Assembly (NCBI RefSeq): GCF_023516615.1 | Contig: NZ_JAMGBF010000110.1 | Coordinates: forward strand, 1-48,591 | Direction of reading: 5' to 3' | Length of the DNA stretch: 48,591 bases | Origin: Streptomyces panaciradicis | Lineage (GTDB): Bacteria; Actinomycetota; Actinomycetes; Streptomycetales; Streptomycetaceae | In this document: positions 36,040 through 45,923 of the stretch, one piece after another | Layout of the letters: every line of letters begins with the position of its first letter | Position numbering within the stretch: position 1 is the first letter of the stretch | Program-made: the position numbers and the translations under genes | The notes under the pieces: model-generated | Told to the model about the DNA's origin: nothing | The model's database searches: none | Seen by the model: only the letters and a program-made list of their open reading frames with translations

Positions 36040-36882
36040 ATGGCCAACGTCGTACGTGCCGCTCTGGTCCAGGCCACCTGGACCGGCGACACCGAGTCCA
36101 TGGTGGCGAAACACGAGGAGCACGCCCGCGAGGCGGCCCGACAGGGCGCGAAGGTCATCGGCTTCCAGGAAGTGTTCAACGCCCCCTACTTCTGCCAGGT
36201 CCAGGAGCCCGAGCACTACCGCTGGGCCGAGCCGGTGCCCGACGGGCCGACCGTCCGCCGTATGCAGGACCTCGCCCGCGAGACCGGGATGGTGGTCGTC
36301 GTCCCCGTCTTCGAGGTCGAGCAGTCCGGGTTCTACTACAACACCGCCGCCGTGATCGACGCCGACGGCACCTTCCTCGGCAAGTACCGCAAGCACCACA
36401 TCCCGCAGGTCAAGGGCTTCTGGGAGAAGTACTACTTCAAGCCGGGCAACATCGGCTGGCCCGTCTTCGACACGGCGGTCGGCAAGGTCGGCGTCTACAT
36501 CTGCTACGACCGCCACTTCCCCGAAGGCTGGCGCCAGCTCGGCCTCAACGGCGCCCAGTTGGTGTACAACCCGTCGGCCACCCACCGCGGCCTGTCCTCC
36601 TACCTGTGGCGGCTGGAGCAGCCGGCCGCGGCCGTCGCCAACGAGTACTTCATCGCCGCGATCAACCGCGTCGGCCAGGAGGAGTACGGCGACAACGACT
36701 TCTACGGGACGAGCTACTTCGTCGACCCGCGCGGCCAGTTCGTGGGCGACGTCGCCAGCGACACCAAGGAGGAACTCCTCGTCCGCGACCTGGACTTCGA
36801 CCTGATCGAGGAAGTGCGCCGGCAGTGGGCGTTCTACCGGGATCGACGACCCGACGCCTACGAGGGGCTGGTGCAGCCGTGA
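36040..36882 (+). CDS. Nitrilase-family beta-ureidopropionase (copy 1)
   Basis: A 280-residue carbon-nitrogen hydrolase. The catalytic triad is visible as Glu44 (FQEVF), Lys118 (KYRKHHIPQ) and Cys155 (YICYDRHFPE). The segments PQVKGFWEKYYFKPG and NDFYGTSYFVDP resemble beta-ureidopropionase/N-carbamoyl amidohydrolases, which convert N-carbamoyl-beta-alanine to beta-alanine, CO2 and ammonia, the last step of reductive pyrimidine breakdown. It starts at ATG 36040 after AAGGAG. Its stop overlaps the aminotransferase start (GTGA), so the two are coupled. A second copy lies at 39977. Confidence 0.9.
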   Translation: MANVVRAALVQATWTGDTESMVAKHEEHAREAARQGAKVIGFQEVFNAPYFCQVQEPEHYRWAEPVPDGPTVRRMQDLARETGMVVVVPVFEVEQSGFYYNTAAVIDADGTFLGKYRKHHIPQVKGFWEKYYFKPGNIGWPVFDTAVGKVGVYICYDRHFPEGWRQLGLNGAQLVYNPSATHRGLSSYLWRLEQPAAAVANEYFIAAINRVGQEEYGDNDFYGTSYFVDPRGQFVGDVASDTKEELLVRDLDFDLIEEVRRQWAFYRDRRPDAYEGLVQP

Positions 36883-38162
36883 GCGACCTCTACGCACGCC
36901 ATCGTTCCGTCCTGCCGGACTGGCTCGCCCTCTACTACGGCGACCCGATCGAGATCACCCACGGCGAGGGCCGCCACGTCTGGGACTCGGACGGCAACAA
37001 GTACCTCGACTTCTTCGGCGGCATCCTCACCACGATGACCGCGCACGCGCTGCCCGAGGTGACGAAGGCGGTGAGCGAGCAGGCGGGGCGAATCCTGCAC
37101 TCGTCGACCCTCTACCTCAACCGCCCCATGGTCGAACTGGCCGAGCGCATCGCCCAGTTGAGCGGCATCCCGGACGCCCGTGTCTTCTTCACCACCTCCG
37201 GGACCGAGGCCAACGACACCGCGCTGCTGCTCGCCACGACCTACCGGCGCAGCAACACGATCCTGGCGATGCGCAACAGCTACCACGGCCGTTCCTTCAG
37301 CGCCGTCGGCATCACCGGCAACCGCGGCTGGTCGCCGACCTCGCTGTCCCCGCTGCAGACGCTCTACGTCCACGGCGGTGTCCGCACCCGCGGCCCGTAC
37401 GCCTCCCTGAGCGACGCCGACTTCATCGCGGCCTGCGTCGACGACCTCGAGGACCTGCTCGGGCACACCCGCCCGCCCGCGGCCCTGATCGCCGAACCGA
37501 TCCAGGGCGTCGGCGGCTTCACCTCGGGCCCGGACGGCCTGTACGCGGCCTTCCGCGAGGTCCTCGCCGAGCGCGGCATCCTGTGGATCGCCGACGAGGT
37601 GCAGACCGGCTGGGGCCGCACCGGCGACCACTTCTGGGGCTGGCAGGCGCACGGACAGAACGGTCCGCCGGACATCCTGACCTTCGCCAAGGGCATCGGC
37701 AACGGCAGCTCCATCGGCGGTGTCGTCGCCCGCGCCGAGATCATGAACTGCCTGGACGCCAACAGCATCTCGACGTTCGGCGGCACGCAGATCACCATGG
37801 CGGCGGGCCTGGCCAACCTCACCTACCTCCTGGAGCACGACCTGCAGGGCAACGCCCGGCGCGTCGGCGGACTGCTCGCCGAGCGGCTGCGGGCCGTCGC
37901 CGCACAGGTCCCGCACGTACGGGAGGTGCGCGGGCGCGGACTGATGCTCGGTGTCGAACTGGTCAGGCCCGGCACCGGCCAGGCCGATCCGGACGCGGCG
38001 GCCGCCGTGCTGGAGGCGACCCGCGCGGGCGGGCTGCTGATCGGCAAGGGCGGCGGCCACAACACCAGCGCCCTGCGCATCGCCCCGCCGCTGTCCCTGA
38101 CCGTCGCGGAGGCCGAGGAAGGCGCCGCGATCCTCGAATCCGCTCTGAGGAGCCTGTCGTAA
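36879..38162 (+). CDS. Class III PLP-dependent aminotransferase
   Basis: A 427-residue fold-type I aminotransferase. PLP contacts are visible: SGTEAND near residue 107-113, Asp239 in WIADEVQTGWGRTG, and the Schiff-base lysine 271 in TFAKGIGNG. It resembles AGXT2/beta-alanine-pyruvate type enzymes. Its coupling to a beta-ureidopropionase suggests it transaminates the released beta-amino acid (beta-alanine or beta-aminoisobutyrate) to a semialdehyde; this is inference from context. It starts at GTG 36879, overlapping the previous stop by 4 nt. Confidence 0.92.
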   Translation: MSDLYARHRSVLPDWLALYYGDPIEITHGEGRHVWDSDGNKYLDFFGGILTTMTAHALPEVTKAVSEQAGRILHSSTLYLNRPMVELAERIAQLSGIPDARVFFTTSGTEANDTALLLATTYRRSNTILAMRNSYHGRSFSAVGITGNRGWSPTSLSPLQTLYVHGGVRTRGPYASLSDADFIAACVDDLEDLLGHTRPPAALIAEPIQGVGGFTSGPDGLYAAFREVLAERGILWIADEVQTGWGRTGDHFWGWQAHGQNGPPDILTFAKGIGNGSSIGGVVARAEIMNCLDANSISTFGGTQITMAAGLANLTYLLEHDLQGNARRVGGLLAERLRAVAAQVPHVREVRGRGLMLGVELVRPGTGQADPDAAAAVLEATRAGGLLIGKGGGHNTSALRIAPPLSLTVAEAEEGAAILESALRSLS

Positions 38163-38190
38163 CCGTGCGCTGAGCCAAGGGAAGACCCTC

Positions 38191-39750
38191 ATGACCACCA
38201 CCTTCGGGACCCTCGAACCCGCCCTGTCGGTGCGCCAGGTGCTCACCCTGGAACGGGTGCTCGCCGGGGAGCCCGAGGTGGTGGCCGGCGCGGGCCAGCT
38301 GGACCGGCCGGTGCGCTGGGTGCACGTCGCCGAGGCGCCCGACGTGGGCGTGATGCTCAGCGGCGGCGAGATGGTGCTCACCACCGGGGTGCTGCTCGCC
38401 GGCGACGAGGAGAAGCAGGCCGAGTACATCCGGTCCCTGCACCGCGCGGAGGCGGCCGCCGTGGTCCTCGGCCTCGGGCGGGCCTTCCCCGCGCCGCCCG
38501 ACGTGATGCGCCGGGCCGCCGAGCGGTGCGGGCTGCCGATGGTCGTCCTGCACCGGCCCTTCCCCTTCGCCGAGTTGACGGAGGAGGTCCAGGCCCGGCT
38601 GGTGCGGCGGAAGTTCGCCGCCGTCAGCCTGTCGGAGTCCGTACGGACCGCCCTGACCGGACTCATCACGGCCGGCGCCCCGCTGCAACGCCTCCTCGAC
38701 GAGATCGCCCAGCACAGCGCCTGCCCGGTCGTCGTCACCAACCTCGCCCACCGCGTCCTCGCCACGGCGGGGGAGCGGCCGGCCGTGGACGACGTGCTGC
38801 GCGACTGGGAGCGCATCTCCCGGCAGGCCGGCGGCAGCGAGGGCGACGGCTGGATCCGCGCCGAGCTGGGCGGCCGGGGAGAGCGCTGGGGACAGATCGT
38901 GCTGTGCGGACACCGGGGGGACACCGCCACCGGGCGGCTGCTCGCCGACCGGGCCGCCGAGGCCCTGGTCCTGCACCGCATGCTCGGCGGCCACTCCGCC
39001 CACACCTGGGAGGAGCAGTCCGCGCAGAGCCTGCTGACCGACCTCGTCAGCGGGGTCGTACCGGCACGGCAGCTGCTGCCGCGCGCGCGGGCCGCCGGAC
39101 TCCCCGTCAACCGGCGCACCTTCGTGCCGCTGGTCGTGCGGGACGGCGACACCGCCCGACTGGAGCGGGTGCTGCGCCTGCTGGGGCTGCCGGGGATCGT
39201 CGCCGAGCTGGCCGACGGCGCCACCGCCGTGCTGCTGAGCCTGGCGCGGGACCAGGACGCCACCGTGCTCGTGGCCAACTTCGCCGCCCGGCTGCGGTCG
39301 GAGACCGCGCGGACGACCGTGGCCGCCGCCGACCCGCGCACCGCCTGGGACGACGTGCCCGCAGGGCTGCGCGAGGCCCAGCACGTCGCCGACGCCGTGG
39401 CGGACTCCTCGGCCGCCCTCGACCTGCCGGCCGTCGTCCGCCTCAGGGACGTGCACCTGCGCGGCCTGATCCGGCTGCTGCGGGACGATCCGCACGTGCA
39501 GTCGTTCGCCGAGCGGGAGCTGGACGGGCTGCTGTGCGCGGGCGACGAGGACCTGCTGTCGGTGCTGCGCACCTACCTCGCCACCGGCCGCAACAAGTCC
39601 CGCACCGCCCAGCTCCACCACGTCTCCCGGCCCGCGCTCTACCGCCGGCTGGAGGCCATACAGGGCCGGCTCGGTGTCGACCTCGACGACTTCGAGCAGG
39701 CGGCCTCGGTGCACATCGCGCTCCTCGCGCATGACGCGCAACAGGGGTGA
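38191..39750 (+). CDS. PucR-family transcriptional regulator
   Basis: A 519-residue regulator. Residues 10-130 match the PucR purine-catabolism N-terminal domain (SVRQVLTLERVLAGEPEV, RPVRWVHVAEAPDV, GEMVLTTGVLL). A central GGDEF-like/CdaR region follows. The C-terminal helix-turn-helix is LLSVLRTYLATGRNKSRTA with HHVSRPALYRRLEAIQ. PucR-type proteins activate nitrogen-compound catabolism genes in response to a pathway metabolite. Its location inside the pyrimidine/hydantoin cluster makes it the likely local regulator. GGGAAGA precedes its start ATG 38191. Confidence 0.92.
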   Translation: MTTTFGTLEPALSVRQVLTLERVLAGEPEVVAGAGQLDRPVRWVHVAEAPDVGVMLSGGEMVLTTGVLLAGDEEKQAEYIRSLHRAEAAAVVLGLGRAFPAPPDVMRRAAERCGLPMVVLHRPFPFAELTEEVQARLVRRKFAAVSLSESVRTALTGLITAGAPLQRLLDEIAQHSACPVVVTNLAHRVLATAGERPAVDDVLRDWERISRQAGGSEGDGWIRAELGGRGERWGQIVLCGHRGDTATGRLLADRAAEALVLHRMLGGHSAHTWEEQSAQSLLTDLVSGVVPARQLLPRARAAGLPVNRRTFVPLVVRDGDTARLERVLRLLGLPGIVAELADGATAVLLSLARDQDATVLVANFAARLRSETARTTVAAADPRTAWDDVPAGLREAQHVADAVADSSAALDLPAVVRLRDVHLRGLIRLLRDDPHVQSFAERELDGLLCAGDEDLLSVLRTYLATGRNKSRTAQLHHVSRPALYRRLEAIQGRLGVDLDDFEQAASVHIALLAHDAQQG

Positions 39751-39844
39751 AACATGCGACGACCTGGGAAAACGGCGGTGAAACATGGGCCCACGACAGG
39801 GTGACAGCGTGCCACGCGGCACCCCCGCAGACGTGACACCGTGC
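39746..39844 (+). promoter_or_regulatory. Two sets of direct repeats upstream of the second nitrilase gene
   Basis: GGTGAAACATG occurs at 39746-39756 and 39777-39787 (31 bp apart). GTGACAGCGTGC at 39801-39812 and GTGACACCGTGC at 39833-39844 differ at one base (32 bp apart). Spacing near three helical turns within each pair suggests same-face binding by a regulator. The GAAACATG core is shared with 35911-35918. Confidence 0.45.
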
Positions 39845-39879
39845 AACTCAAAGGCCGCTGACGGACTCCCTAGCCTTCT

Positions 39880-39949
39880 GGGGCGGGCGCCGGATGTGCC
39901 GTCTGCCCCGCGGCGTCCGGGCGGACGACGGCACATCCGACGCCCGCCC
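39880..39949 (+). promoter_or_regulatory. Long 23-bp stem-loop ahead of the second nitrilase gene
   Basis: The left arm begins GGGGCGGGCG (39880-39889), then CGGATGTGCCGTC (39891-39903). The right arm is GACGGCACATCCG (39927-39939), then CGCCCGCCCC (39941-39950, the last base closing the stem). There is one mismatch (39890/39940) and a 23-nt loop. It ends 26 nt before ATG 39977. It could terminate the pucR transcript, act as an attenuator, or form a stabilising 5' end. Confidence 0.75.
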
Positions 39950-39976
39950 CAGCACACCGAGCGACCGGAGGTCCCG

Positions 39977-40819
39977 ATGAGCAGAGTGATCCGCGCCGCC
40001 CTCTTCCAGACCGCGTGGACGGGCGACAAGGAGTCGATGATCCAGGTGCACGAGCAGGCGGCCCGGGACGCGGCCGCGCAGGGTGCTCAGGTCCTGTGCT
40101 TCCAGGAGCTGTTCTACGGACCCTACTTCTGCCAGGTCCAGGACAAGGCGTTCTACGAGTACGCGGAGGCGGTCCCCGACGGCCCGATCGTCCAGCGCTT
40201 CCAGGCCCTCGCCAGGGAGCTGGGCCTGGTCCTGATCCTGCCGATGTACGAGGAGGAGCAGCCCGGCGTCCTCTACAACACGGCCGCCGTGATCGACGCG
40301 GACGGCTCCTACCTCGGCAAGTACCGCAAGCACCACATCCCCCAAGTCCCGGGCTTCTGGGAGAAGTTCTACTTCCGGCCCGGCAACGCCGGCTGGCCGG
40401 TCTTCGACACGGCCGTCGGCCGGATCGGCGTCTACATCTGCTACGACCGCCACTTCCCCGAAGGCTGGCGGGCGTTGGGCCTGGAGGGCGCCGAGATCGT
40501 CTTCAACCCCTCGGCCACCTCACGCGGCCTGTCCCGCTACCTCTGGCAGCTGGAGCAGCCGGCGGCGGCCGTCGCCAACGAGTACTTCGTCGGCGCGATC
40601 AACCGGGTCGGTGTGGAGGACCTGGGCGACAACGACTTCTACGGCACCTCCTACTTCGTGGACCCGGAGGCCCAGTTCGTCGGCGAGGTCGCCTCCGACA
40701 AGGAGACCGAACTCGTCGTCCGCGACCTGGACCTGGCCAAGCTGCGCGAGGTCCGCGACCGCTGGCAGTTCTTCCGCGACCGCCGGCCCGACGCGTACGC
40801 CCCGATCACGGCGCCCTGA
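39977..40819 (+). CDS. Nitrilase-family beta-ureidopropionase (copy 2)
   Basis: A 280-residue paralogue of the protein at 36040, identical in length and colinear. The triad Glu44 (FQELF), Lys118 (KYRKHHIPQ) and Cys155 (YICYDRHFPE) is conserved. GGAGG at 39967-39971 sits 5 nt before ATG 39977. It precedes dihydropyrimidinase, so this copy probably acts directly after that enzyme, while copy 1 is coupled to the aminotransferase. The two may differ in substrate (carbamoyl-beta-alanine versus another N-carbamoyl amino acid); sequence alone does not settle it. Confidence 0.9.
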   Translation: MSRVIRAALFQTAWTGDKESMIQVHEQAARDAAAQGAQVLCFQELFYGPYFCQVQDKAFYEYAEAVPDGPIVQRFQALARELGLVLILPMYEEEQPGVLYNTAAVIDADGSYLGKYRKHHIPQVPGFWEKFYFRPGNAGWPVFDTAVGRIGVYICYDRHFPEGWRALGLEGAEIVFNPSATSRGLSRYLWQLEQPAAAVANEYFVGAINRVGVEDLGDNDFYGTSYFVDPEAQFVGEVASDKETELVVRDLDLAKLREVRDRWQFFRDRRPDAYAPITAP

Positions 40820-40834
40820 CAGCCGACAGTCGTA

Positions 40835-40877
40835 CCCGCGCCCCGGCAGGGCGCGGGGAACTGCGCGACCAGCCCCC
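40835..40877 (+). repeat. Streptomyces-type dispersed stem-loop (REP-like)
   Basis: CCCGCGCCC (40835-40843) pairs with GGGCGCGGG (40849-40857), followed by the conserved tail GGGGAACTGCGCGACCAGCC. I recognise this stem plus tail as a sequence scattered through intergenic regions of many Streptomyces genomes. It may act as a processing or termination site between the nitrilase and dihydropyrimidinase genes. Confidence 0.65.
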
Positions 40878-40918
40878 GACGACCCGCACTTCTCGACAAC
40901 CGAACGGAGCGTGAACCC

Positions 40919-42322
40919 ATGGTCGGCCGCACCCTCATCCGCGGCGGTCTCGTCATCACCGCATCCGACGAAATCCACGCCGACGTCCTGATCGAGGACG
41001 GCCGCATCGCCGCCCTGGCCGCCTCCGGCACTCCCGCCGCCGAGGCGTTCGCCGCCGAGCGGACGATCGACGCCACCGGGAAGTACGTCATCCCGGGCGG
41101 TGTCGACGTCCACACCCACATGGAGCTGCCGTTCGGCGGCACCTTCGCCTCCGACACCTTCGAGACCGGTACCCGGGCGGCCGCCTGGGGCGGTACGACG
41201 ACGATCGTCGACTTCGCCGTCCAGAGCGTCGGCCACTCCCTGCGCGAGGGCCTCGACGCCTGGCACGCCAAGGCCGAGGGCAACTGCGCGATCGACTACG
41301 GCTTCCACATGATCGTCTCCGACGTCAACCAGGAGACGCTCAAGGAGATGGACCTGCTCGTGGAGGAGGGCGTCACCTCCTTCAAGCAGTTCATGGCCTA
41401 CCCCGGCGTCTTCTACTCGGACGACGGCCAGATCCTGCGCGCCATGCAGCGCTCCGCCGAGAACGGCGGCCTGATCATGATGCACGCCGAGAACGGCATC
41501 GCCATCGACGTCCTCGTCGAGCAGGCGCTGGCCCGCGGCGAGACCGACCCCCGCTACCACGGCGAGGTGCGCAAGGCCCTGCTGGAGGCGGAGGCCACCC
41601 ACCGCGCCATCCGGCTCGCGCAGGTCGCGGGGGCGCCGCTGTATGTCGTGCACGTCTCGGCGATGGAGGCGGTGGCCGAACTGGCGCGGGCGCGCGACGA
41701 GGGGCTGCCGGTGTTCGGCGAGACCTGCCCGCAGTACCTGTTCCTGTCCACCGACAACCTTGCCGAGCCCGACTTCGAGGGCTCCAAGTACGTGTGCAGC
41801 ACGCCCCTTCGCCCCAAGGAGCACCAGGCCAAGCTGTGGCAGGGGCTCCGGACGAACGACCTCCAGGTCGTCTCCACCGACCACTGCCCGTTCTGCTTCG
41901 TCGGCCAGAAGGAGTTGGGCCGCGGCGACTTCTCGAAGATCCCCAACGGCCTTCCCGGGGTCGAGAACCGCATGGACCTGCTCCACCAGGCCGTCGTCGA
42001 CGGGCACATCAGCCGCCGCCGCTGGATCGAGATCGCCTGCGCCACCCCCGCCCGGATGTTCGGCATGTACCCGAAGAAGGGCACCATCGCCCCCGGCGCC
42101 GACGCGGACATCGTCATCTACGACCCGCACGCCGAGCAGGTCATGTCCGCCGAGACGCACCACATGAACGTCGACTACTCGGCGTACGAGGGCAAGCGCA
42201 CCACCGGCCGGGTCGAGACGGTCCTCTCGCGCGGCGAAGCCGTCATCACCGAGCGGGAGTACACCGGACGCGCCGGACACGGCGTCTACACCCCGCGCTC
42301 CACCTGTCAGTACCTCAACTAG
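40919..42322 (+). CDS. hydA: Dihydropyrimidinase / D-hydantoinase
   Basis: A 467-residue amidohydrolase opening cyclic diamides such as dihydrouracil or 5-substituted hydantoins. The dinuclear metal site is visible: H65 and H67 (VDVHTHMEL), the lysine to be carbamylated K156 (TSFKQFMAY), H189 (MMHAENG), the histidine in VVHVSAMEA, and Asp in STDHCPFCF. It ends with a typical ITEREYTGRAGHGVY region. It is downstream of a beta-ureidopropionase and upstream of an LLM oxidoreductase (12 bp away), so the reductive pyrimidine or hydantoin route is well supported. Physiological substrate not certain. Confidence 0.94.
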   Translation: MVGRTLIRGGLVITASDEIHADVLIEDGRIAALAASGTPAAEAFAAERTIDATGKYVIPGGVDVHTHMELPFGGTFASDTFETGTRAAAWGGTTTIVDFAVQSVGHSLREGLDAWHAKAEGNCAIDYGFHMIVSDVNQETLKEMDLLVEEGVTSFKQFMAYPGVFYSDDGQILRAMQRSAENGGLIMMHAENGIAIDVLVEQALARGETDPRYHGEVRKALLEAEATHRAIRLAQVAGAPLYVVHVSAMEAVAELARARDEGLPVFGETCPQYLFLSTDNLAEPDFEGSKYVCSTPLRPKEHQAKLWQGLRTNDLQVVSTDHCPFCFVGQKELGRGDFSKIPNGLPGVENRMDLLHQAVVDGHISRRRWIEIACATPARMFGMYPKKGTIAPGADADIVIYDPHAEQVMSAETHHMNVDYSAYEGKRTTGRVETVLSRGEAVITEREYTGRAGHGVYTPRSTCQYLN

Positions 42323-42333
42323 GAGTGGCGCCC

Positions 42334-43353
42334 ATGGACTTCGGACTCGTCCTGCAGACCGATCCGCCGGCCTCGAAGGTCGTCAGCCTGATGAAGCGTG
42401 CCGAGCGCAACGGCTTCACGCACGGCTGGACCTTCGACTCGGCCGTGCTGTGGCAGGAACCGTTCGTGATCTACAGTCAGATCCTGGCGAACACGCAGAA
42501 GCTGACCGTGGGCACGATGGTCACGAACCCCGGCACGCGCACCTGGGAGGTCACCGCCTCCACCTTCGCCACCCTCAACGACATGTTCGGCAACCGCACC
42601 GTCTGCGGCATCGGCCGCGGCGACTCCGCGATGCGGGTCGCCGGCCGCAAGCCCAACACCCTGGCCCGCATCAGCGAGGCCATGAAGGTCATCCGCGCCC
42701 TCGGCCGGGGCGAGGAGGCCGACCTCGGCGGCGCGGTCGTGAGATTCCCGTGGATCAGACCCGGTGCCGAACTCCCGGTGTGGATGGCCGCGTACGGGCC
42801 CAAGGCCCTGAAGATGACCGGCGAGGAGGCCGACGGGTTCATCCTGCAGCTCGCGGACCTCTACCTCACGGAGTACATGGTCAAGGCCGTGAAGGACGCG
42901 GCCAAGGCCGCCGGCCGCGACCCCGCCGACGTCAAGATCTGCGTCGCCGCCCCCGCCTACGTCACCGAGGACGACTCGCCCGAGGCACTCGCCCACGCCC
43001 GCGAGCAGTGCCGCTGGTTCGGCGGCATGGTCGGCAACCACGTCGCCGACCTGGTCTCGAAGTACGGCGAGCACTCCGCCGCCGTCCCCGACGAACTCAC
43101 CGACTACATCAAGGCCCGCGAGGGGTACGACTACTCCCACCACGGCCGCGCCGACAACCCCGACACCCAGTTCGTGCCGGACGAGATCGTCGACCGGTTC
43201 TGCGTCATCGGCCCCGCCGAGAAGCACATCGAGAAGCTGCACGCCCTGCGCGAGCTGGGCGTCGACCAGTTCGCCGTCTACGACATGCACGACGCGCAGG
43301 AAGCAGTGATCGACGCCTACGGCGCGCAGATCATCCCCGCCGTCAACGCCTGA
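42334..43353 (+). CDS. LLM-class flavin-dependent oxidoreductase
   Basis: A 339-residue TIM-barrel oxidoreductase of the luciferase-like family, probably of the F420-binding (TIGR03842-like) branch. Visible segments are MDFGLVLQTDPPASKVV, GTMVTNPGTRTWEVTAS, CGIGRGDSAMR and PVWMAAYGPKALKMTGE. It follows hydA by 12 bp, with AGGAG ahead of ATG 42334, so it is in the same operon. It might supply or remove reducing equivalents on a pyrimidine ring, a step for which no classical dihydropyrimidine dehydrogenase is present here; that role is speculation. Confidence 0.9.
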   Translation: MDFGLVLQTDPPASKVVSLMKRAERNGFTHGWTFDSAVLWQEPFVIYSQILANTQKLTVGTMVTNPGTRTWEVTASTFATLNDMFGNRTVCGIGRGDSAMRVAGRKPNTLARISEAMKVIRALGRGEEADLGGAVVRFPWIRPGAELPVWMAAYGPKALKMTGEEADGFILQLADLYLTEYMVKAVKDAAKAAGRDPADVKICVAAPAYVTEDDSPEALAHAREQCRWFGGMVGNHVADLVSKYGEHSAAVPDELTDYIKAREGYDYSHHGRADNPDTQFVPDEIVDRFCVIGPAEKHIEKLHALRELGVDQFAVYDMHDAQEAVIDAYGAQIIPAVNA

Positions 43354-43380
43354 CCTCTCCCCATCCCCCCACTCCAGAAC

Positions 43381-43408
43381 TCCCCTCCCCACCTCCCCGG
43401 GGAGGGGA
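43381..43408 (+). terminator. Hairpin between the LLM oxidoreductase and permease genes
   Basis: TCCCCTCCCC (43381-43390) pairs with GGGGAGGGGA (43399-43408) across an 8-nt loop. The inner CTCCCCGGGGAG palindrome offers an alternative fold. It may reduce read-through to the permease gene. Confidence 0.5.
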
Positions 43409-43462
43409 CACCCGGAGACCCGCACGGCCTTTCCGGACCGCCCCTCATCGATTGGCCTGCCC

Positions 43463-44989
<1,527 letters not shown>

Positions 44990-44998
44990 CTCCCGCCG

Positions 44999-45033
44999 GA
45001 AGGGCGGCCGGTGAAAACTACCGGCTGCCCTTC
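44999..45033. terminator. Bidirectional terminator after the permease gene
   Basis: GAAGGGCGGCCGGT (44999-45012) pairs with ACCGGCTGCCCTTC (45020-45033) with one G-T wobble and a 7-nt loop. It lies between convergent genes and includes the stop codon of the minus-strand gene at 45018. Confidence 0.75.
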
Positions 45034-45686
45034 AGCGCGTTCACGGCGTCCTTCGCGGCCTTGATGGCGCCCTTGTTGATCTCGTCCGTGCCGGGCGCCT
45101 TCTTCGTCTCGAAGTCGCTGCCGTTGTAGGTGGTGACCACCAGGACGTTGGACACCTGGGCGATCACCACGCCCTCCCGGGTCTGCTGCTTGTCCTCGGT
45201 GGTGAGGTTCACGACCGAGTAGCCCGCGTCCCCGAGCCCCGGCACGGCACCTCCGCCGCTCTTCTCAGCGGTCCGATCCTTGTACTCCTTCTGCGCGGCC
45301 GCGTCGGAGTCCAGGACCTCGAAGGAGACGTCGAGCCAGCGGTAGTCGTAGCCCTTGAGGGCGTTCCAGGAGCAGGTGCGGCGCAGCTTCTCGTCCGTCG
45401 ACCTGATCTCCTTCCCGGCCGTCTTGGCGCCCGGGACGAGCGACTTGAGCGTCGCCGTGGCCACGCTGCCGCACGGCGCGGGGGCGGCGCCGTACGACTT
45501 GGTCGCCGCGGCCGCCGTCGACGGCGCCGACGGCGCCGAAGTGCTCTTCTGCTGCGTCTCGTTCGTGTGCTGGTCGGCCGGCGTCGCCGGGCTGGACGTC
45601 AGCGCCCAGCCCATCGCGGCGAGCACCACGACGGGCGACAGGCGCGCGGTCAGAGCGAGCGGCAGAGGAAATTCACGCACGGGCAC
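45018..45686 (-). CDS. Secreted DUF3558-like protein
   Basis: A 222-residue exported protein. An N-terminal hydrophobic segment (ALTARLSPVVVLAAMGWAL) is followed by a Ser/Thr/Ala/Pro-rich linker and a folded domain with two cysteines (PAPCGSVATATLKSLVPG and RRTCSWNAL), PGLGDAGYSVV, and VVTTYNGSDFE. This pattern resembles DUF3558 lipoproteins, although no clear lipobox cysteine is seen. It starts at GTG 45686; GTG 45680 is an alternative, and a longer upstream frame looks non-coding. Function unknown. Confidence 0.78.
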   Translation of the reverse strand: MPVREFPLPLALTARLSPVVVLAAMGWALTSSPATPADQHTNETQQKSTSAPSAPSTAAAATKSYGAAPAPCGSVATATLKSLVPGAKTAGKEIRSTDEKLRRTCSWNALKGYDYRWLDVSFEVLDSDAAAQKEYKDRTAEKSGGGAVPGLGDAGYSVVNLTTEDKQQTREGVVIAQVSNVLVVTTYNGSDFETKKAPGTDEINKGAIKAAKDAVNALKGSR

Positions 45687-45872
45687 ACTTCTCGGTGGGG
45701 GACGGTGTGCGGAAGGAGTCCGCACTGCGGACGGAGCGCCAGTCTCACATGAGTCCCTGTGAGACGGAAGTGTCAACTCGCTCCGTGCTCGGGCGGTCAC
45801 GGAGCCCGGTGCGCGGGGCCGTGACCAACCGCCCGCCGTCCGAACAAGTGGCGACGATTCCCTCGTATTCGG

Positions 45873-45891
45873 ATAAAAACCCCTAAGGGTT
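45873..45891 (-). terminator. Small terminator downstream of the AhpD-like gene
   Basis: AACCC (45878-45882) and GGGTT (45887-45891) form a short stem. On the minus strand it is followed by a T-run (45875-45879), resembling a rho-independent terminator. The remaining 45687-45923 stretch shows nothing else I can name. Confidence 0.4.
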
Positions 45892-45923
45892 CTGGAAGCG
45901 AACAGAGGGGGCGTCGGTGGTCG

